A stretch of DNA of 49,743 nucleotides from Thermoplasmata archaeon (lineage in GTDB: Archaea; Thermoplasmatota; Thermoplasmata; Lutacidiplasmatales; UBA184), in contig JAKIWS010000011.1 of NCBI GenBank assembly GCA_022749895.1, positions 1 to 49,743 of the forward strand, given 5' to 3'. Position numbers and translations under genes: made by a program. This document shows, piece by piece, positions 17,076 to 25,679 of this stretch. Each line of letters opens with the position of its first letter. Position 1 is the first letter of the stretch. Below the pieces are notes generated by a model that worked only from the letters and a program-made list of their open reading frames with translations, had not been told where the DNA came from and ran no database searches.

Positions 17076-17788
17076 CGCGCGACCCCCTCGGGGAGCGTGA
17101 TCTGGGGCGACGCATCGCCGACGACGAAGACGTACTCCTTCACCGTCGAGAACCCCTCTTTGAAGTGGACCCGGTTCGGCTGGGGCGAATTGCGCACCTC
17201 GATCTTCTCGACCCGCGCGAGCTCGCCCACGTGCGAACCCCCCGCGACGAAGGCGAGGTGGCCCGACGCGAGCGGGAGATGCCCCGTCACCTTCTGGCTC
17301 GGCAGCTCGATGCGGAGCGAATCGCCGACCCGCCACGGGGTGGAGGCGTCGGCCTCGAGATTCCGTCCGTCGTGGAGCGTCACCTGGAGCTTCCCGCCCC
17401 GGATGGCGTGCTTGAACCGCACGCGACCGAGCTTGAAACCGGCTTCTTTCTCGGGGATCGGGACGAGGGCGAGCTTGCCCCGGCGGTCCTTCAGGACGCG
17501 GAAATGCTCGTTGAGCGGGGCGCCGAACGACACGGTGTCCATGAGGCCGACCCCGCGCGACAAATCCTTCACGACCTTGCCGTCGACCCGGACGGCGCCG
17601 GTGCGGAGGAGGACGCGCGTCTCCCGCGCGGACGCCGCGAGATGGCGAAGGTCGCGGACGACGAGCAGGATCGGGATCGATTCGTCGGTCTTGTGCGGTC
17701 CGGGCGCCGGCCGCTTGATCCACTTCGTCCCCTTGCGGGGGACGGTCCAGGCCCTAGGAGCGGCGCGTCGCTTGAGTCGGAACGTCAT
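17072..17788 (-). CDS. rps4e: Small ribosomal subunit protein eS4
   Basis: An archaeal/eukaryotic protein of 238 residues. Conserved elements are the N-terminal LKRRAAPRAW, the S4 RNA-binding domain (ETRVLLRTGAVRVDGKVVKD), the central GVGLMDTVSF and the C-terminal KOW-like region. The Met start overlaps the uL24 stop by four nucleotides. Confidence 0.96.
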   Translation of the reverse strand: MTFRLKRRAAPRAWTVPRKGTKWIKRPAPGPHKTDESIPILLVVRDLRHLAASARETRVLLRTGAVRVDGKVVKDLSRGVGLMDTVSFGAPLNEHFRVLKDRRGKLALVPIPEKEAGFKLGRVRFKHAIRGGKLQVTLHDGRNLEADASTPWRVGDSLRIELPSQKVTGHLPLASGHLAFVAGGSHVGELARVEKIEVRNSPQPNRVHFKEGFSTVKEYVFVVGDASPQITLPEGVAR

Positions 17789-18294
17789 GACTTCGCCTCA
17801 GGATCGGCCTTCGCCGCCCGTTTCGGTTTCGCCGGAGCGGCCGCCGCCCCTTCTTTCGGTTCGGGGGCACTCTGGGGTTCGGGGGTCGTCGGCGTCGGGG
17901 TTTCCTCGCCCGCCTCGTCCTCGACGGGCTCACCTTCCGCGACCCGAAGGACGCGGCGTCGCCACGGGTCGGCGAGATTCAGTCGAACGAGGAGAAGGCT
18001 GTTCGTCCGGAGCGGGAGCGGCTTCAACTTCGCTTCGCCGGTCTTGACGGTGATGTTGTCCAGCGTGACGGAGTACGACCGCCGGTCGACCCTCGCGACC
18101 CGCTCCTCGCGACCGATGTAGCTGCCCCGGAGGACCCGCACCGTGTCGCCCTTCCGGACCGGCATCTGCCGGCGTCCGTACCGGGCGCGCAGATCGCGGG
18201 AGAGCGGGACGGACATGAGACGCCGGCGCAGGGTCGTGTGCGCCGTGAACCGCGCGAGGCGTTGCTTCCGGGGGAGTCGCGAAGGTGCGGACAT
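17785..18294 (-). CDS. rpl24: Large ribosomal subunit protein uL24 with Ala/Pro/Lys tail
   Basis: A 169-residue protein. The basic N-terminus (RKQRLARFTAHTTLRRR, LSRDLRARYGRRQMPVRKGD) and the KOW motif (GDTVRVLRGSYIGREERVARVD) are typical of archaeal L24. The last 50 residues are acidic and then Ala/Pro/Lys-rich, an extension beyond the normal end. The ATG at 18294 gives the standard N-terminus; the frame extends further but without conservation. Confidence 0.95.
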   Translation of the reverse strand: MSAPSRLPRKQRLARFTAHTTLRRRLMSVPLSRDLRARYGRRQMPVRKGDTVRVLRGSYIGREERVARVDRRSYSVTLDNITVKTGEAKLKPLPLRTNSLLLVRLNLADPWRRRVLRVAEGEPVEDEAGEETPTPTTPEPQSAPEPKEGAAAAPAKPKRAAKADPEAKS

Positions 18295-18317
18295 GGTGCG
18301 CCTCGTTCCCTCCCGTT

Positions 18318-18716
18318 TCAAACGATGATCGAGCTCGCGGCGGCGATCCGCGGCCATCGCTCGGCGGCTTCCTTGGCGACCGGCCCTTTGATCTGGGAAC
18401 CTTTGATCTCGCCGGTCTCGGTCGTGATCACGGCGGCGTTGTCCTCGAACTGAAGGCGGGTCCCATCGGCGCGGTGGATCGGAGAGCGCGAGCGGACGAT
18501 GACGGCGTGGAGCACCTGGCGCCGCATCTCGGGGGTGCCCTTCTTCACGGAGACGATGATCAGGTCGGCGATCCCCGCCCGGGGGTACCGGCGGTGGGTC
18601 CCGTGCCAGTTGCGCACGGCGATGATCTCGACGATCTTGGCGCCGGTGTTGTCGACGCAGTCGAGCCGCGCGCCCTTCGGGAGCCCGCGACCGCGCCGGC
18701 CGGGGAGGCCCTTCAT
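18318..18716 (-). CDS. rpl14: Large ribosomal subunit protein uL14
   Basis: A 132-residue protein with the conserved block [38 protein letters not shown] and [19 protein letters not shown]. It continues with the terminal [18 protein letters not shown]. The ATG overlaps the uS17 stop. The gap of 23 nt to uL24 is among the larger ones in the cluster. Confidence 0.96.
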   Translation of the reverse strand: MKGLPGRRGRGLPKGARLDCVDNTGAKIVEIIAVRNWHGTHRRYPRAGIADLIIVSVKKGTPEMRRQVLHAVIVRSRSPIHRADGTRLQFEDNAAVITTETGEIKGSQIKGPVAKEAAERWPRIAAASSIIV

Positions 18717-19141
18717 TCGGCGGCGACCTCCGTCGGCGCCTTCGCGGGCGCGGGATCTTCGCCCCGGGCCTTCTGGCGCGCGTCGCCCAGGTCCTGGACG
18801 ATGCAGAACGAGACGGCCTTCGCGATCGACCGCGTCTCCGCGATCTTGACCCGATGGCCGAGCGGGATGTGCAGGCACGGCGGGTTGTGCACGAGGTAGC
18901 GGCGGCGCCGCTTTTCGTACCGTTCGTACTTCGGAACGAAATGGAGCAGCGTCCGCTCGACGACCGCCGTCCGCTGCATGGCGGTCGAGACGACGGTCCC
19001 CTCGATCACCTGCCCCCGGATCGCGAGGTGGCCGTGGAACGGACAGTGCTGGTCGTCGCACGCCTCCTTCGGCGGCCGGACGTCAAGCCCGATGTCGCGG
19101 CCCCGGCGGGAGGGGCGCGTCGAAGAACGTGCGGGCGTCAT
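18713..19141 (-). CDS. rps17: Small ribosomal subunit protein uS17
   Basis: A 142-residue archaeal S17. [14 protein letters not shown] and [20 protein letters not shown] form the N-terminal extension and OB-fold start, [16 protein letters not shown] and [18 protein letters not shown] the conserved core. The C-terminus is Ala/Pro-rich. It overlaps both neighbours by four nucleotides. Confidence 0.96.
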   Translation of the reverse strand: MTPARSSTRPSRRGRDIGLDVRPPKEACDDQHCPFHGHLAIRGQVIEGTVVSTAMQRTAVVERTLLHFVPKYERYEKRRRRYLVHNPPCLHIPLGHRVKIAETRSIAKAVSFCIVQDLGDARQKARGEDPAPAKAPTEVAAE

Positions 19142-19470
19142 GTGAGGGATCTCCGACCGCGCATCTGGAGACGCTTCGTGCGGTCTTCGGGACGCACGCG
19201 AAGGAGGTCGCCTCTTAACGGTAACTCTCGTCCGCCGAGGAGGATCGTCCCCTCGAGGCCGGTCTTCGTCAGGATCCGGGCCCGTTCGGCCCCGCGGGGC
19301 CGGACGCGCAACGTTCGGAGCGTCTCGTCCACGATCGTTCCGGTGATCGGCAATTTCGCCACGCCGCGCGCCCGCTCGATGCGGACCGGGGCGCCGATGA
19401 GCTCGCCGGCGAACTCAGGGGGCGGTTCGACGCGTCGCGGAGGCCGGGGGGGTTCGCTGGAATCGGTCAT
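19138..19470 (-). CDS. rnp1: RNase P protein component 1 (Rnp1/Pop4)
   Basis: Archaeal homologue of eukaryotic Rpp29/Pop4, a protein subunit of RNase P that processes the 5' end of tRNAs. The 110-residue product has an Sm-like beta barrel: ELIGAPVRIERA, ITGTIVDETLRTLRV, ILTKTGLEGTI and the final ELPLRGDLLRVRPEDRTKR. Its position between uL29 and uS17 is the usual archaeal one. No eIF1/SUI1 gene lies between it and uL29, unlike in several other archaea. Confidence 0.93.
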   Translation of the reverse strand: MTDSSEPPRPPRRVEPPPEFAGELIGAPVRIERARGVAKLPITGTIVDETLRTLRVRPRGAERARILTKTGLEGTILLGGRELPLRGDLLRVRPEDRTKRLQMRGRRSLT

Positions 19471-19500
19471 CGCCTACGGGAATGTCGGTCCCCCTCCCCC

Positions 19501-19737
19501 TCAGCGGCGAGTCGCCGCGGCCGCCGCAAGTGGGCGGGTGCGCGAGCGCTCGGTCAAGACGGTCAGGGCGCGGGCGACGTTCGTCCGGAGCGCCCGCATG
19601 CGCCCGGGGCTCGGGGGGGCGCCGCCCATCGCGGCGACGCCGCGTTCCCGCAGGAGGTCGTTCTCGATGGCGGCGATCTTGCTGCGGAGCTCCTCGTCGG
19701 AGAGGGCGCGCAGCTCCTTCATCCTCAAGAGGCTCAT
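19501..19737 (-). CDS. rpl29: Large ribosomal subunit protein uL29
   Basis: A 78-residue helical hairpin protein of the polypeptide exit tunnel rim. MKELRALSDEELRSKIAAIENDLLRERG and RTNVARALTVLTER are the two helices. The ATG at 19737 overlaps the uS3 stop (ATGA). A short Ala/Arg tail ends the protein. Confidence 0.95.
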   Translation of the reverse strand: MSLLRMKELRALSDEELRSKIAAIENDLLRERGVAAMGGAPPSPGRMRALRTNVARALTVLTERSRTRPLAAAAATRR

Positions 19738-20423
19738 GCCGGCGGCTCCTCGGTCGCCTCGACGGGGACGACGGCTTCCGTCGGTGGCAGCGGCGGCAGT
19801 ACCTCGACGATCGGCTTCGGTCGCTCCTCGACCCCCTTCACGTGGATCTCGTCCGGGAGCTTCGCGGTCGGCCGCATGATCCAGACGTTGACGCCGATGA
19901 CGCCTGGCTTGAGCCGCGCCTGGTAGAACCCCTTCGCGATGTGAAGGTACGCGGCTTCGCCGCAGTACTTGATCATCCCCGCCTTGAACCGCTCGGTACG
20001 GTGCCGCTCGCCGGTGAGCTTCCCGGAGAGGATCACCTGGCAGCCGCGCGCGCCGGATTCCATGATGCGGCGGACGGTCGAATGGCCGGCCCGCCGGAAA
20101 TGCCAGCCGCGTTCCAGGGTCGAGGCGAGCTTCTCCGCCATCAGCTGCGCGTTGAGCGCGGGCTGCCGCTCTTCCTGGACCTCGATCTGAGGGTTGTCGA
20201 GCTGGAAGCGCGACGCGATGTCCTGCGTCAGCTGTTTGATGAGTTCCCCGCGACGGCCGATGAGGATCCCGGGCCGTTCGCAGATAAGCGTCACGCGCGT
20301 CCCCATCGGGGTTCTTTGGATGTCGAGGCCGCCAAAGCCGGCGCGGGCGCTCTCCTGGATCAGGTAGTCCTTGAGGAGCACGCGGCGCGTCGCCTCCTGG
20401 ATGACCTTCCGTTCGCTCGCCAC
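19734..20423 (-). CDS. rps3: Small ribosomal subunit protein uS3
   Basis: A 229-residue protein with a type II KH domain; the GxxG loop is GRRG in PGILIGRRGELIKQL. The C-terminal S3 domain has STVRRIMESGARGCQVILSGKL and ARLKPGVIGVNVWIM. The start is the GTG at 20423 (ASERKVIQEATRR), 2 nt after the uL22 stop; upstream codons in frame are antisense or overlapping and not conserved. Confidence 0.95.
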   Translation of the reverse strand: MASERKVIQEATRRVLLKDYLIQESARAGFGGLDIQRTPMGTRVTLICERPGILIGRRGELIKQLTQDIASRFQLDNPQIEVQEERQPALNAQLMAEKLASTLERGWHFRRAGHSTVRRIMESGARGCQVILSGKLTGERHRTERFKAGMIKYCGEAAYLHIAKGFYQARLKPGVIGVNVWIMRPTAKLPDEIHVKGVEERPKPIVEVLPPLPPTEAVVPVEATEEPPA

Positions 20424-20425
20424 GG

Positions 20426-20884
20426 TTACGCCTTCTCCCCGCGCTCGCCGAGCACGATCTCGATGCTCGTCGTCTGCTCGTTCCACGGGGTCGCATGACC
20501 GTGCGCCCGCGGCATGTTCCCCTGGCGGATGCGGCCGCGGGACGAGGCGGCGACCTTGACGAACAGGTTCTCCGTGTCCATCCCCTCGAATTCCGCGTTC
20601 GCCTCCGCGTTCTGGAGGACCTGGAGGATCGACTTCGCGACCTTCTTCGGGTACCGCCCCGGGCCGATCGACCGCTTGTGGGCCGTCTCCTGGTTGTACC
20701 GCCGGAACGGGATCGCCCGCTTGAGCTCGACGACGTCCTCCAAGAGGGCGCGCGCTTTCGGGAGCGGCATTCCGCGGATCGCGTTCAGGACCTCGTACGT
20801 CTTCTTCGGCGAGATCGGGAACTCGATGCCGCGGGCCCGGGCGACCGTCACCTCGGTCTCGCCCGCGTACGTGTAGCCCCGCAT
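20426..20884 (-). CDS. rpl22: Large ribosomal subunit protein uL22
   Basis: A 152-residue protein. SPKKTYEVLNAIRGMPLPKA and LKRAIPFRRYNQETAHKR are archaeal signatures, VAKSILQVLQNAEANAE is the conserved helix, and MPRAHGHATPWNEQTTSIEIVL is the extended hairpin that lines the exit tunnel. It follows uS19 after 16 nt. Confidence 0.96.
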   Translation of the reverse strand: MRGYTYAGETEVTVARARGIEFPISPKKTYEVLNAIRGMPLPKARALLEDVVELKRAIPFRRYNQETAHKRSIGPGRYPKKVAKSILQVLQNAEANAEFEGMDTENLFVKVAASSRGRIRQGNMPRAHGHATPWNEQTTSIEIVLGERGEKA

Positions 20885-20900
20885 CCCTCGACCGACCTCC

Positions 20901-21326
20901 TTACTTGAGCGGCATGAACTTCGACGACCGCGTGGCGCCGACGCCGGGACCCGAGTGCTTTTCGAACCGGCGCGTGAGCGCGAATTCCCCGTAGTAGTGG
21001 CCGATCATCTCGGGGCGGACCTCGACCTCTTTGAACTCCTTGCCCGTGTGCACCGCGACGCGGTGCCCGACGTGGAGCGGCAGGACGAGCGCGTCCCGCA
21101 CGTGGGTCCGGAGCGGCTTCTCCTTCGGTTGGACCAGGATCTTCTCGAGGAACGACCGCTGTTCGTCGGTAAAGCCCCGCTTGATCGAGCGCCGGGCGCG
21201 CGCCGGGAGGAGCTTACCCAGCTGCTCGAGGGTGAGGGCCTGGAGTTGCTCCAGCGTGAGGCCGCGGAGCGTGAACTCGCGCTTCCGGCGTACCTCGGCC
21301 TTCTTCGTCCGTCGACCTTTCGGCAT
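20901..21326 (-). CDS. rps19: Small ribosomal subunit protein uS19
   Basis: A 141-residue archaeal form, with an N-terminal extension containing the repeated TLEQLQALTLEQLGKLLPARARRS helix. The S19 core is RTHVRDALVLPLHVGHRVAVHTGKEF and HYYGEFALTRRFEKHSGPG. It lies 2 nt after uL2. Confidence 0.96.
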   Translation of the reverse strand: MPKGRRTKKAEVRRKREFTLRGLTLEQLQALTLEQLGKLLPARARRSIKRGFTDEQRSFLEKILVQPKEKPLRTHVRDALVLPLHVGHRVAVHTGKEFKEVEVRPEMIGHYYGEFALTRRFEKHSGPGVGATRSSKFMPLK

Positions 21327-21328
21327 CG

Positions 21329-22048
21329 CTACCGACCTCGCCGGTTCTTATTCTTCCGGCGCTTCGGCGAGAAGCGGCCGACCTTCGCACCCGGCCAGGT
21401 GCCCGCGGAGACCGTGCTCGGCCGGCCGACGTGCTGGTGCGCCCCGCCGCCGTGCGGGTGGTTCACGGGGTTCATCGCGACGCCGCGCACTTTGAACGCG
21501 GCCTTCGCGAGCGACTTGTAGGCGAGGACCTTCTTCCCGGCCTTGATGAACGGCCGCTCCCCGCGGCCGCCGCCCGCCACGCCGCCGACTTGCGCCCGGC
21601 ACGTACCTAAGAGATTCTTGAACGCCCCGGAAGGGAGCTGGATCGTGACCTCGCGACCGGTGTGCGCCGTGACGAGCGCGCTCGCACCGGCCGCGCGAAC
21701 GAGGCGGCCGCCGTCGAACGGGTTCACTTCGATGTTCGACACGAGCGTGCCGTCCGGGATCGAGCCCAGGGGAAGGACGCTGCCGCGGTCCACCGCCCCC
21801 GCGTTGAGCGAGATCTTGTCGCCGGTCGCGATGCCCGCCGTCGCGATCATGCGGACGGTGTCGCCGTCCGGACCCCGCACCTCGACCACGGGGGCGGACC
21901 GACCCGGCGACGGCATCATCCCGGTCACGGTCGCGGACCCCACGACCGACGGCGCCGGCAAGTAGACGGCCCCGTGGTGCAGGTGGCTCGGCGAGCTGTA
22001 CGGCCCGGTGCCCGTGCCCCGGCGACGGGAGATGATCCTCTTTCCCAT
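21329..22048 (-). CDS. rpl2: Large ribosomal subunit protein uL2
   Basis: A 239-residue protein near the peptidyl transferase centre. MGKRIISRRRGTG, GDKISLNAGA, VSNIEVNPFDGGRLVRAAG and the essential C-terminal region AMNPVNHPHGGGAHQHVGRPS with its conserved His are intact. The ATG shares one base with the uL23 stop (TGATG). Confidence 0.97.
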   Translation of the reverse strand: MGKRIISRRRGTGTGPYSSPSHLHHGAVYLPAPSVVGSATVTGMMPSPGRSAPVVEVRGPDGDTVRMIATAGIATGDKISLNAGAVDRGSVLPLGSIPDGTLVSNIEVNPFDGGRLVRAAGASALVTAHTGREVTIQLPSGAFKNLLGTCRAQVGGVAGGGRGERPFIKAGKKVLAYKSLAKAAFKVRGVAMNPVNHPHGGGAHQHVGRPSTVSAGTWPGAKVGRFSPKRRKNKNRRGR

Positions 22049-22314
22049 CAGAACACCCCGGCGCGGCTACCGATGTCCTCGGCCGAATATTCCGGGGTGA
22101 AGCGGACGGTCGCGATCTTCCCGACGCGCACGCGCTTCGTGTTCACCTTGGCGACCTTGCACTGGTAGAGCGTCTCGACCGCGCGCTGGATCTCTTTCCG
22201 GGTGGCGCGGGTGTCGACCACGAACTCGAGCTTGTTCTGTCGCTCCATCTCGTCCATCGACTTCTCGGTCACGTAGGCGTGGAGCAGGATCCGGTGCCGG
22301 AGGATGTCGGTCAT
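22048..22314 (-). CDS. rpl23: Large ribosomal subunit protein uL23
   Basis: An 88-residue exit-tunnel protein that docks the signal recognition particle. VTEKSMDEMERQNKLEFVVD and RKEIQRAVETLYQCKVAKVNT are conserved. The ATG overlaps the uL4 stop by four nucleotides; further upstream codons in the frame belong to uL4 antisense reading and are not conserved. Confidence 0.96.
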   Translation of the reverse strand: MTDILRHRILLHAYVTEKSMDEMERQNKLEFVVDTRATRKEIQRAVETLYQCKVAKVNTKRVRVGKIATVRFTPEYSAEDIGSRAGVF

Positions 22315-23135
22315 GCGTTCGCTCCATCCCGGACGGCGAGCCGCTCGATCGCGGCGTGCGAGAAGACGGTGAGCCGACCGGGGTCGCCGCCCGGTGCGAG
22401 GTCTTCGGTGCCGAGGCGACCGACGGCGACGACATCGACGCCCGGGAGGTTCGCGAACCCCCGGCCCTTCCCGATGTCGCTGATCACGAAGAGGAGGCTG
22501 CGCGCTTGGCGACGGGGACGACCGCGGCGCTTCCCGCGCCCGGCCCGCTGGTGGGTCGAGCGGTCCGCGCGGTCGACGTCGGCCCACAGTTCGAGCTTTT
22601 CGAGGAGGGCGCGGGCGGCCGCCGTGGTGGCGATCGCTTCGACGGGGTCGTCGACGACGACCGGGAGGTGGAGTTCGTCCGGCACGAGGTGACCCCGCGC
22701 GCGGGCGAGCTTCGCCTCGCGCGTGGCGGCGAGCGCCGACCGGAAGGCCCGGCGGCGTTCTTTCACGTTGATCTTCTTCGTCCAGATCGTCTCGATCCGC
22801 GGCGGGTGGGCCGGCCGACCGCTCACGGTGTTCGGCGCCTGGGCCCCGCGCATCGAGCCCATGAGCCGCGGCGTGCGGGCGACGCCCTTACCCTTCCCCG
22901 ACCACTCGACCGAATGCCGGAGTCCCGCCGTCGGCGAGGTGCCGTGCGGTTGGCGGCGATGGGACTGGGCCGCGACGACGGCGCGCCGGATCAGGTCGGG
23001 GCGGATCGCTTCGGAGAACGCGGCGGGGAGGCTCACGGTCTTGCCGGGTTTCCCGTCGGCGCCCAGCACGTGGACCCGGTGGTGCACCGTGTGCGGCTCG
23101 GCGGGGGCCGCGGGGGCCGGCGTCCCGTCGCTCAT
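22311..23135 (-). CDS. rpl4: Large ribosomal subunit protein uL4
   Basis: A 274-residue protein. The folded part has AIRPDLIRRAVVAAQSHRRQP and the internal tunnel loop GLRHSVEWSGKGKGVARTPRL through GRPAHPPRIE. It continues with KINVKERRRAFRSALAATR and PGVDVVAVGRLGTEDLAPGG. The N-terminal 20 residues are Ala/Pro-rich. It overlaps uL3 by ATGA. Confidence 0.96.
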   Translation of the reverse strand: MSDGTPAPAAPAEPHTVHHRVHVLGADGKPGKTVSLPAAFSEAIRPDLIRRAVVAAQSHRRQPHGTSPTAGLRHSVEWSGKGKGVARTPRLMGSMRGAQAPNTVSGRPAHPPRIETIWTKKINVKERRRAFRSALAATREAKLARARGHLVPDELHLPVVVDDPVEAIATTAAARALLEKLELWADVDRADRSTHQRAGRGKRRGRPRRQARSLLFVISDIGKGRGFANLPGVDVVAVGRLGTEDLAPGGDPGRLTVFSHAAIERLAVRDGANA

Positions 23136-24130
23136 ACTCCCTGCTTCGAGCGCGTGCTCAGATACCGGATATCGACCTTCTCGACGGAACTCACTTGGCT
23201 CCGCATCGGGAGCCGGAATCGGAGCAGCCGCTTCGCCGGACCGGGGAGCGAGCCGTGGAGGACCATGCAGGAGCTCCGGACCTCGCCGTAATGCGGGAAG
23301 CCCCCGACCGGCGTGATCGGCTCCTGGCGCGGGTCCTTTACGATCTTGAGCACCCGCATGTTGTAGATCGTGCGTCGGTGGTAGCCCATCTGCCCGGCCT
23401 GGGGGATGCGGTACGTGACGAAGCTCGGGTTGTGCGGCCCGAGCGTTCCGATCATGCGGCGGTGCTTCGAGTTCTTGCGCGGCTGGAGCTTGACGCCCCA
23501 GCGCTTCGTGTGTCCCTGGAATCCCTTGCCCTTGGTCACGCCGAGCACGTCCAAGAACTCGCCCTCGCGCGCGAGCTGTTCGATCGGGATCTCCTGCCCG
23601 AGCTGCTTCAAGGCGAAGGCGCGCCGCTCGTCGAACTTCTCGCCGCCCACGCGCACCTCGAACAGATACGGGACCTTCGTGGGAACGCCGGTGATGAGGG
23701 CGGGCTGGGAGTGGACGACGAGGCGCACTTCGTCGCCTTCGACCCTCAGGAAGTGGGCGGTCGCTTCCGGACCGCTCGCGGGATGGACCGGGAGGCGTCG
23801 CTCCAATTCCTGCGACGGTGAACCCCCCCACACCTCCGCGACGACGCGGCTCCCGTACGGCGCGTCGTGGTAGATCCGGGCCGCGGCGACCTTGAGAGGG
23901 GGGACCTCGACCACGGTGACCGGGATCGAGACTTCCTGCCCGGCCGTGGTGGAGCGCTTTCGATAATCGACGATGAACGCGTGGGTCATCCCGACCTTGA
24001 AACCGGCGAAACCTTCGAGGGACGGGTTCTTCGCCCCCGCGGCCCAGGAGCGGATACGCGGGACCGGCCGGGCGGACCGGGAACGAGGGGAGAAGCCGAG
24101 CGAACCTCGGCGAGGACGGTGACGGGCCAT
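23132..24130 (-). CDS. rpl3: Large ribosomal subunit protein uL3
   Basis: First gene of the ribosomal cluster, 332 residues. The basic start RHRPRRGSLGFSPRSR, GFKVGMTHAFIVD, and the characteristic VTKGKGFQGHTKRWGVK through HRRMIGTLGPHNP and AGQMGYHRRTIYN are the archaeal L3 blocks. The ATG at 24130 lies about 55 nt downstream of a strong TATA box, so the operon probably has a leader of about 25-30 nt. Confidence 0.97.
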   Translation of the reverse strand: MARHRPRRGSLGFSPRSRSARPVPRIRSWAAGAKNPSLEGFAGFKVGMTHAFIVDYRKRSTTAGQEVSIPVTVVEVPPLKVAAARIYHDAPYGSRVVAEVWGGSPSQELERRLPVHPASGPEATAHFLRVEGDEVRLVVHSQPALITGVPTKVPYLFEVRVGGEKFDERRAFALKQLGQEIPIEQLAREGEFLDVLGVTKGKGFQGHTKRWGVKLQPRKNSKHRRMIGTLGPHNPSFVTYRIPQAGQMGYHRRTIYNMRVLKIVKDPRQEPITPVGGFPHYGEVRSSCMVLHGSLPGPAKRLLRFRLPMRSQVSSVEKVDIRYLSTRSKQGV

Positions 24131-24181
24131 AGGTCGATGGGGGGGTGTTTCCTCCGGTGGGGGTGGGCGAGTTAGGTACCC

Positions 24182-24189
24182 TATATAAG
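24182..24189 (-). promoter_or_regulatory. TATA box of the ribosomal protein operon
   Basis: CTTATATA on the minus strand, about 52-59 nt upstream of the uL3 ATG. With usual archaeal spacing, transcription starts near 24158. A GGAGG at 24151-24155 is about 20 nt from the ATG, too far for a normal ribosome binding site. Confidence 0.65.
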
Positions 24190-24362
24190 GCCACGGACGA
24201 ACGGCCGTCGTCGTCGCAAAAAACCGGTCAATTCACCTCGAGAAACGCAGCATCGCGGCTGCGGGCTCGAACGCGCGCGTAGAGCGCGGGTTCGCGGGGG
24301 CCGGGACCCAAGAAGGCGTGCAGCTCGGCCGAACACCCAACACCTAAACTCCTCGACGGGGG

Positions 24363-25619
24363 ATGGCCGAGGGCGTGACGACGTCGAATTCGGCCGTGAC
24401 GGTCTCGCTCGCCGACGTCGAGCGCGCGGCCGAGGTGATCCGGTCGACGATCGTCCGGACGCCGCTCATCGAGGCCCCGCCGTTCCTCGGGGCGGATTTC
24501 CCCCCCGTCTATCTCAAGCTCGAGAACCTCCAGCGGACGGGCGCGTTCAAGTTGCGCGGTGCGACGAACCGGATCGCGCAACTCAGCGACGACGACGCAC
24601 GTCGCGGCGTTATCGCGGCCTCCGCCGGCAACCACGCCCAAGGCGTCGCGTACGCGGCGCGGGCGCGCGGCATCCCCGCCACGATCGTCATGGCCCGCGC
24701 CGCTTCCCCGCTCAAGGTCAGCGCGACGGAGGCGCTCGGGGCCACGGTCGTCCTGCACGGCGGCGACTACGAAGAAGCGCACGAGGAGGCGTCCCGGCGT
24801 GCGACGGCGGAGGGCCTCACCTTGATCCACCCGTTCGACGACCCGTTCATCATCGCCGGCCAAGGCACGGTCGGGCTCGAGATCGTCGAGGACCTACCGG
24901 ACGTCCGCCGGATCATCGTCGGGGTCGGAGGGGGCGGGCTGGCGGCCGGGATCGCGGTCGGCGCCCGCGGTCGTCGGCCGGAGGTCGAGATCGTGGGCGT
25001 GCAACCGGCCGGCGCCGACACCCTGAAAGCGTCGCTCGCGCAGTCGCGGGTCGTGGTCGGGAAAGCGCCGACGACCTTTGCGGACGGACTCGCGACCCGT
25101 CACATCGGCGACCTGCCGTTCCGGATCCTTCACGAGCACCACGCGAAGGCCGTGGTCGTCGACGACCGTGCGATCGCACGGGCCGTGTTCCTCCTCCTGG
25201 AGAAGGCGAAGGTCCTCGCGGAGGGTGCCGGGGCGACGCCCCTCGCCGCCCTCCTCGCCCATCATGAGCTTGCCCGCGACGGTCCGACCGTGCTGGTGGT
25301 GAGCGGGGGCAACCTCGACCCGTTCCTCCTCGACCGGATCCTGTTCATCGGCCTCGCCGCCGAGGGCCGCCTCCTCCGGCTCCGGTCGGCGTTGCGCGAC
25401 ACGCCGGGTCGGCTCAAGGAGTTCCTCGAGGTCGCGGCCGCGGCGAGCGCCAACGTCCGCCACCTGAACCACGATCGTGATTCCCCCGACCGCGCCCCGG
25501 GCGATGTGAGCGTCGAGGTCGAACTCGAGGTGCGGGATTCCGAGCACGCCGACGACGTGGTCGTGATGTACCGCGAACGCGGCTGGTCGGTCGAGCGCGT
25601 GGCCCCACCTGCCCGCTGA
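24363..25619 (+). CDS. ilvA: Threonine dehydratase (PLP-dependent)
   Basis: Fold-type II PLP enzyme that deaminates threonine to 2-oxobutanoate, the first step of isoleucine synthesis, or degrades threonine/serine. It has 418 residues. The PLP lysine is Lys63 in TGAFKLRGA. ASAGNHAQGVAYAA is the substrate loop, and GGGGLAAGIA binds the PLP phosphate. The last 80 residues (LRLRSALRDTPGRLKEFL, ANVRHLNHDRD) form an ACT-like regulatory domain, as in TdcB/IlvA family members with a single ACT. It is transcribed divergently from the ribosomal operon. No box at the proper leaderless spacing is seen. Confidence 0.94.
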   Translation: MAEGVTTSNSAVTVSLADVERAAEVIRSTIVRTPLIEAPPFLGADFPPVYLKLENLQRTGAFKLRGATNRIAQLSDDDARRGVIAASAGNHAQGVAYAARARGIPATIVMARAASPLKVSATEALGATVVLHGGDYEEAHEEASRRATAEGLTLIHPFDDPFIIAGQGTVGLEIVEDLPDVRRIIVGVGGGGLAAGIAVGARGRRPEVEIVGVQPAGADTLKASLAQSRVVVGKAPTTFADGLATRHIGDLPFRILHEHHAKAVVVDDRAIARAVFLLLEKAKVLAEGAGATPLAALLAHHELARDGPTVLVVSGGNLDPFLLDRILFIGLAAEGRLLRLRSALRDTPGRLKEFLEVAAAASANVRHLNHDRDSPDRAPGDVSVEVELEVRDSEHADDVVVMYRERGWSVERVAPPAR

Positions 25620-25679
25620 AGGGGTCCCGCCGAAACCTGCATCCATAAGTAGCGCCGCCCCCATCCCATACGCATCCGT

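Noticed and set aside
24228-24350. A protein-like minus-strand reading (AELHAFLGPGPREPALYARV) between ilvA and the ribosomal operon
   Set aside because: The frame has no ATG or GTG near its apparent beginning, and the longer frame is the shadow of ilvA. Only a TTG giving an unconvincing short peptide is available.
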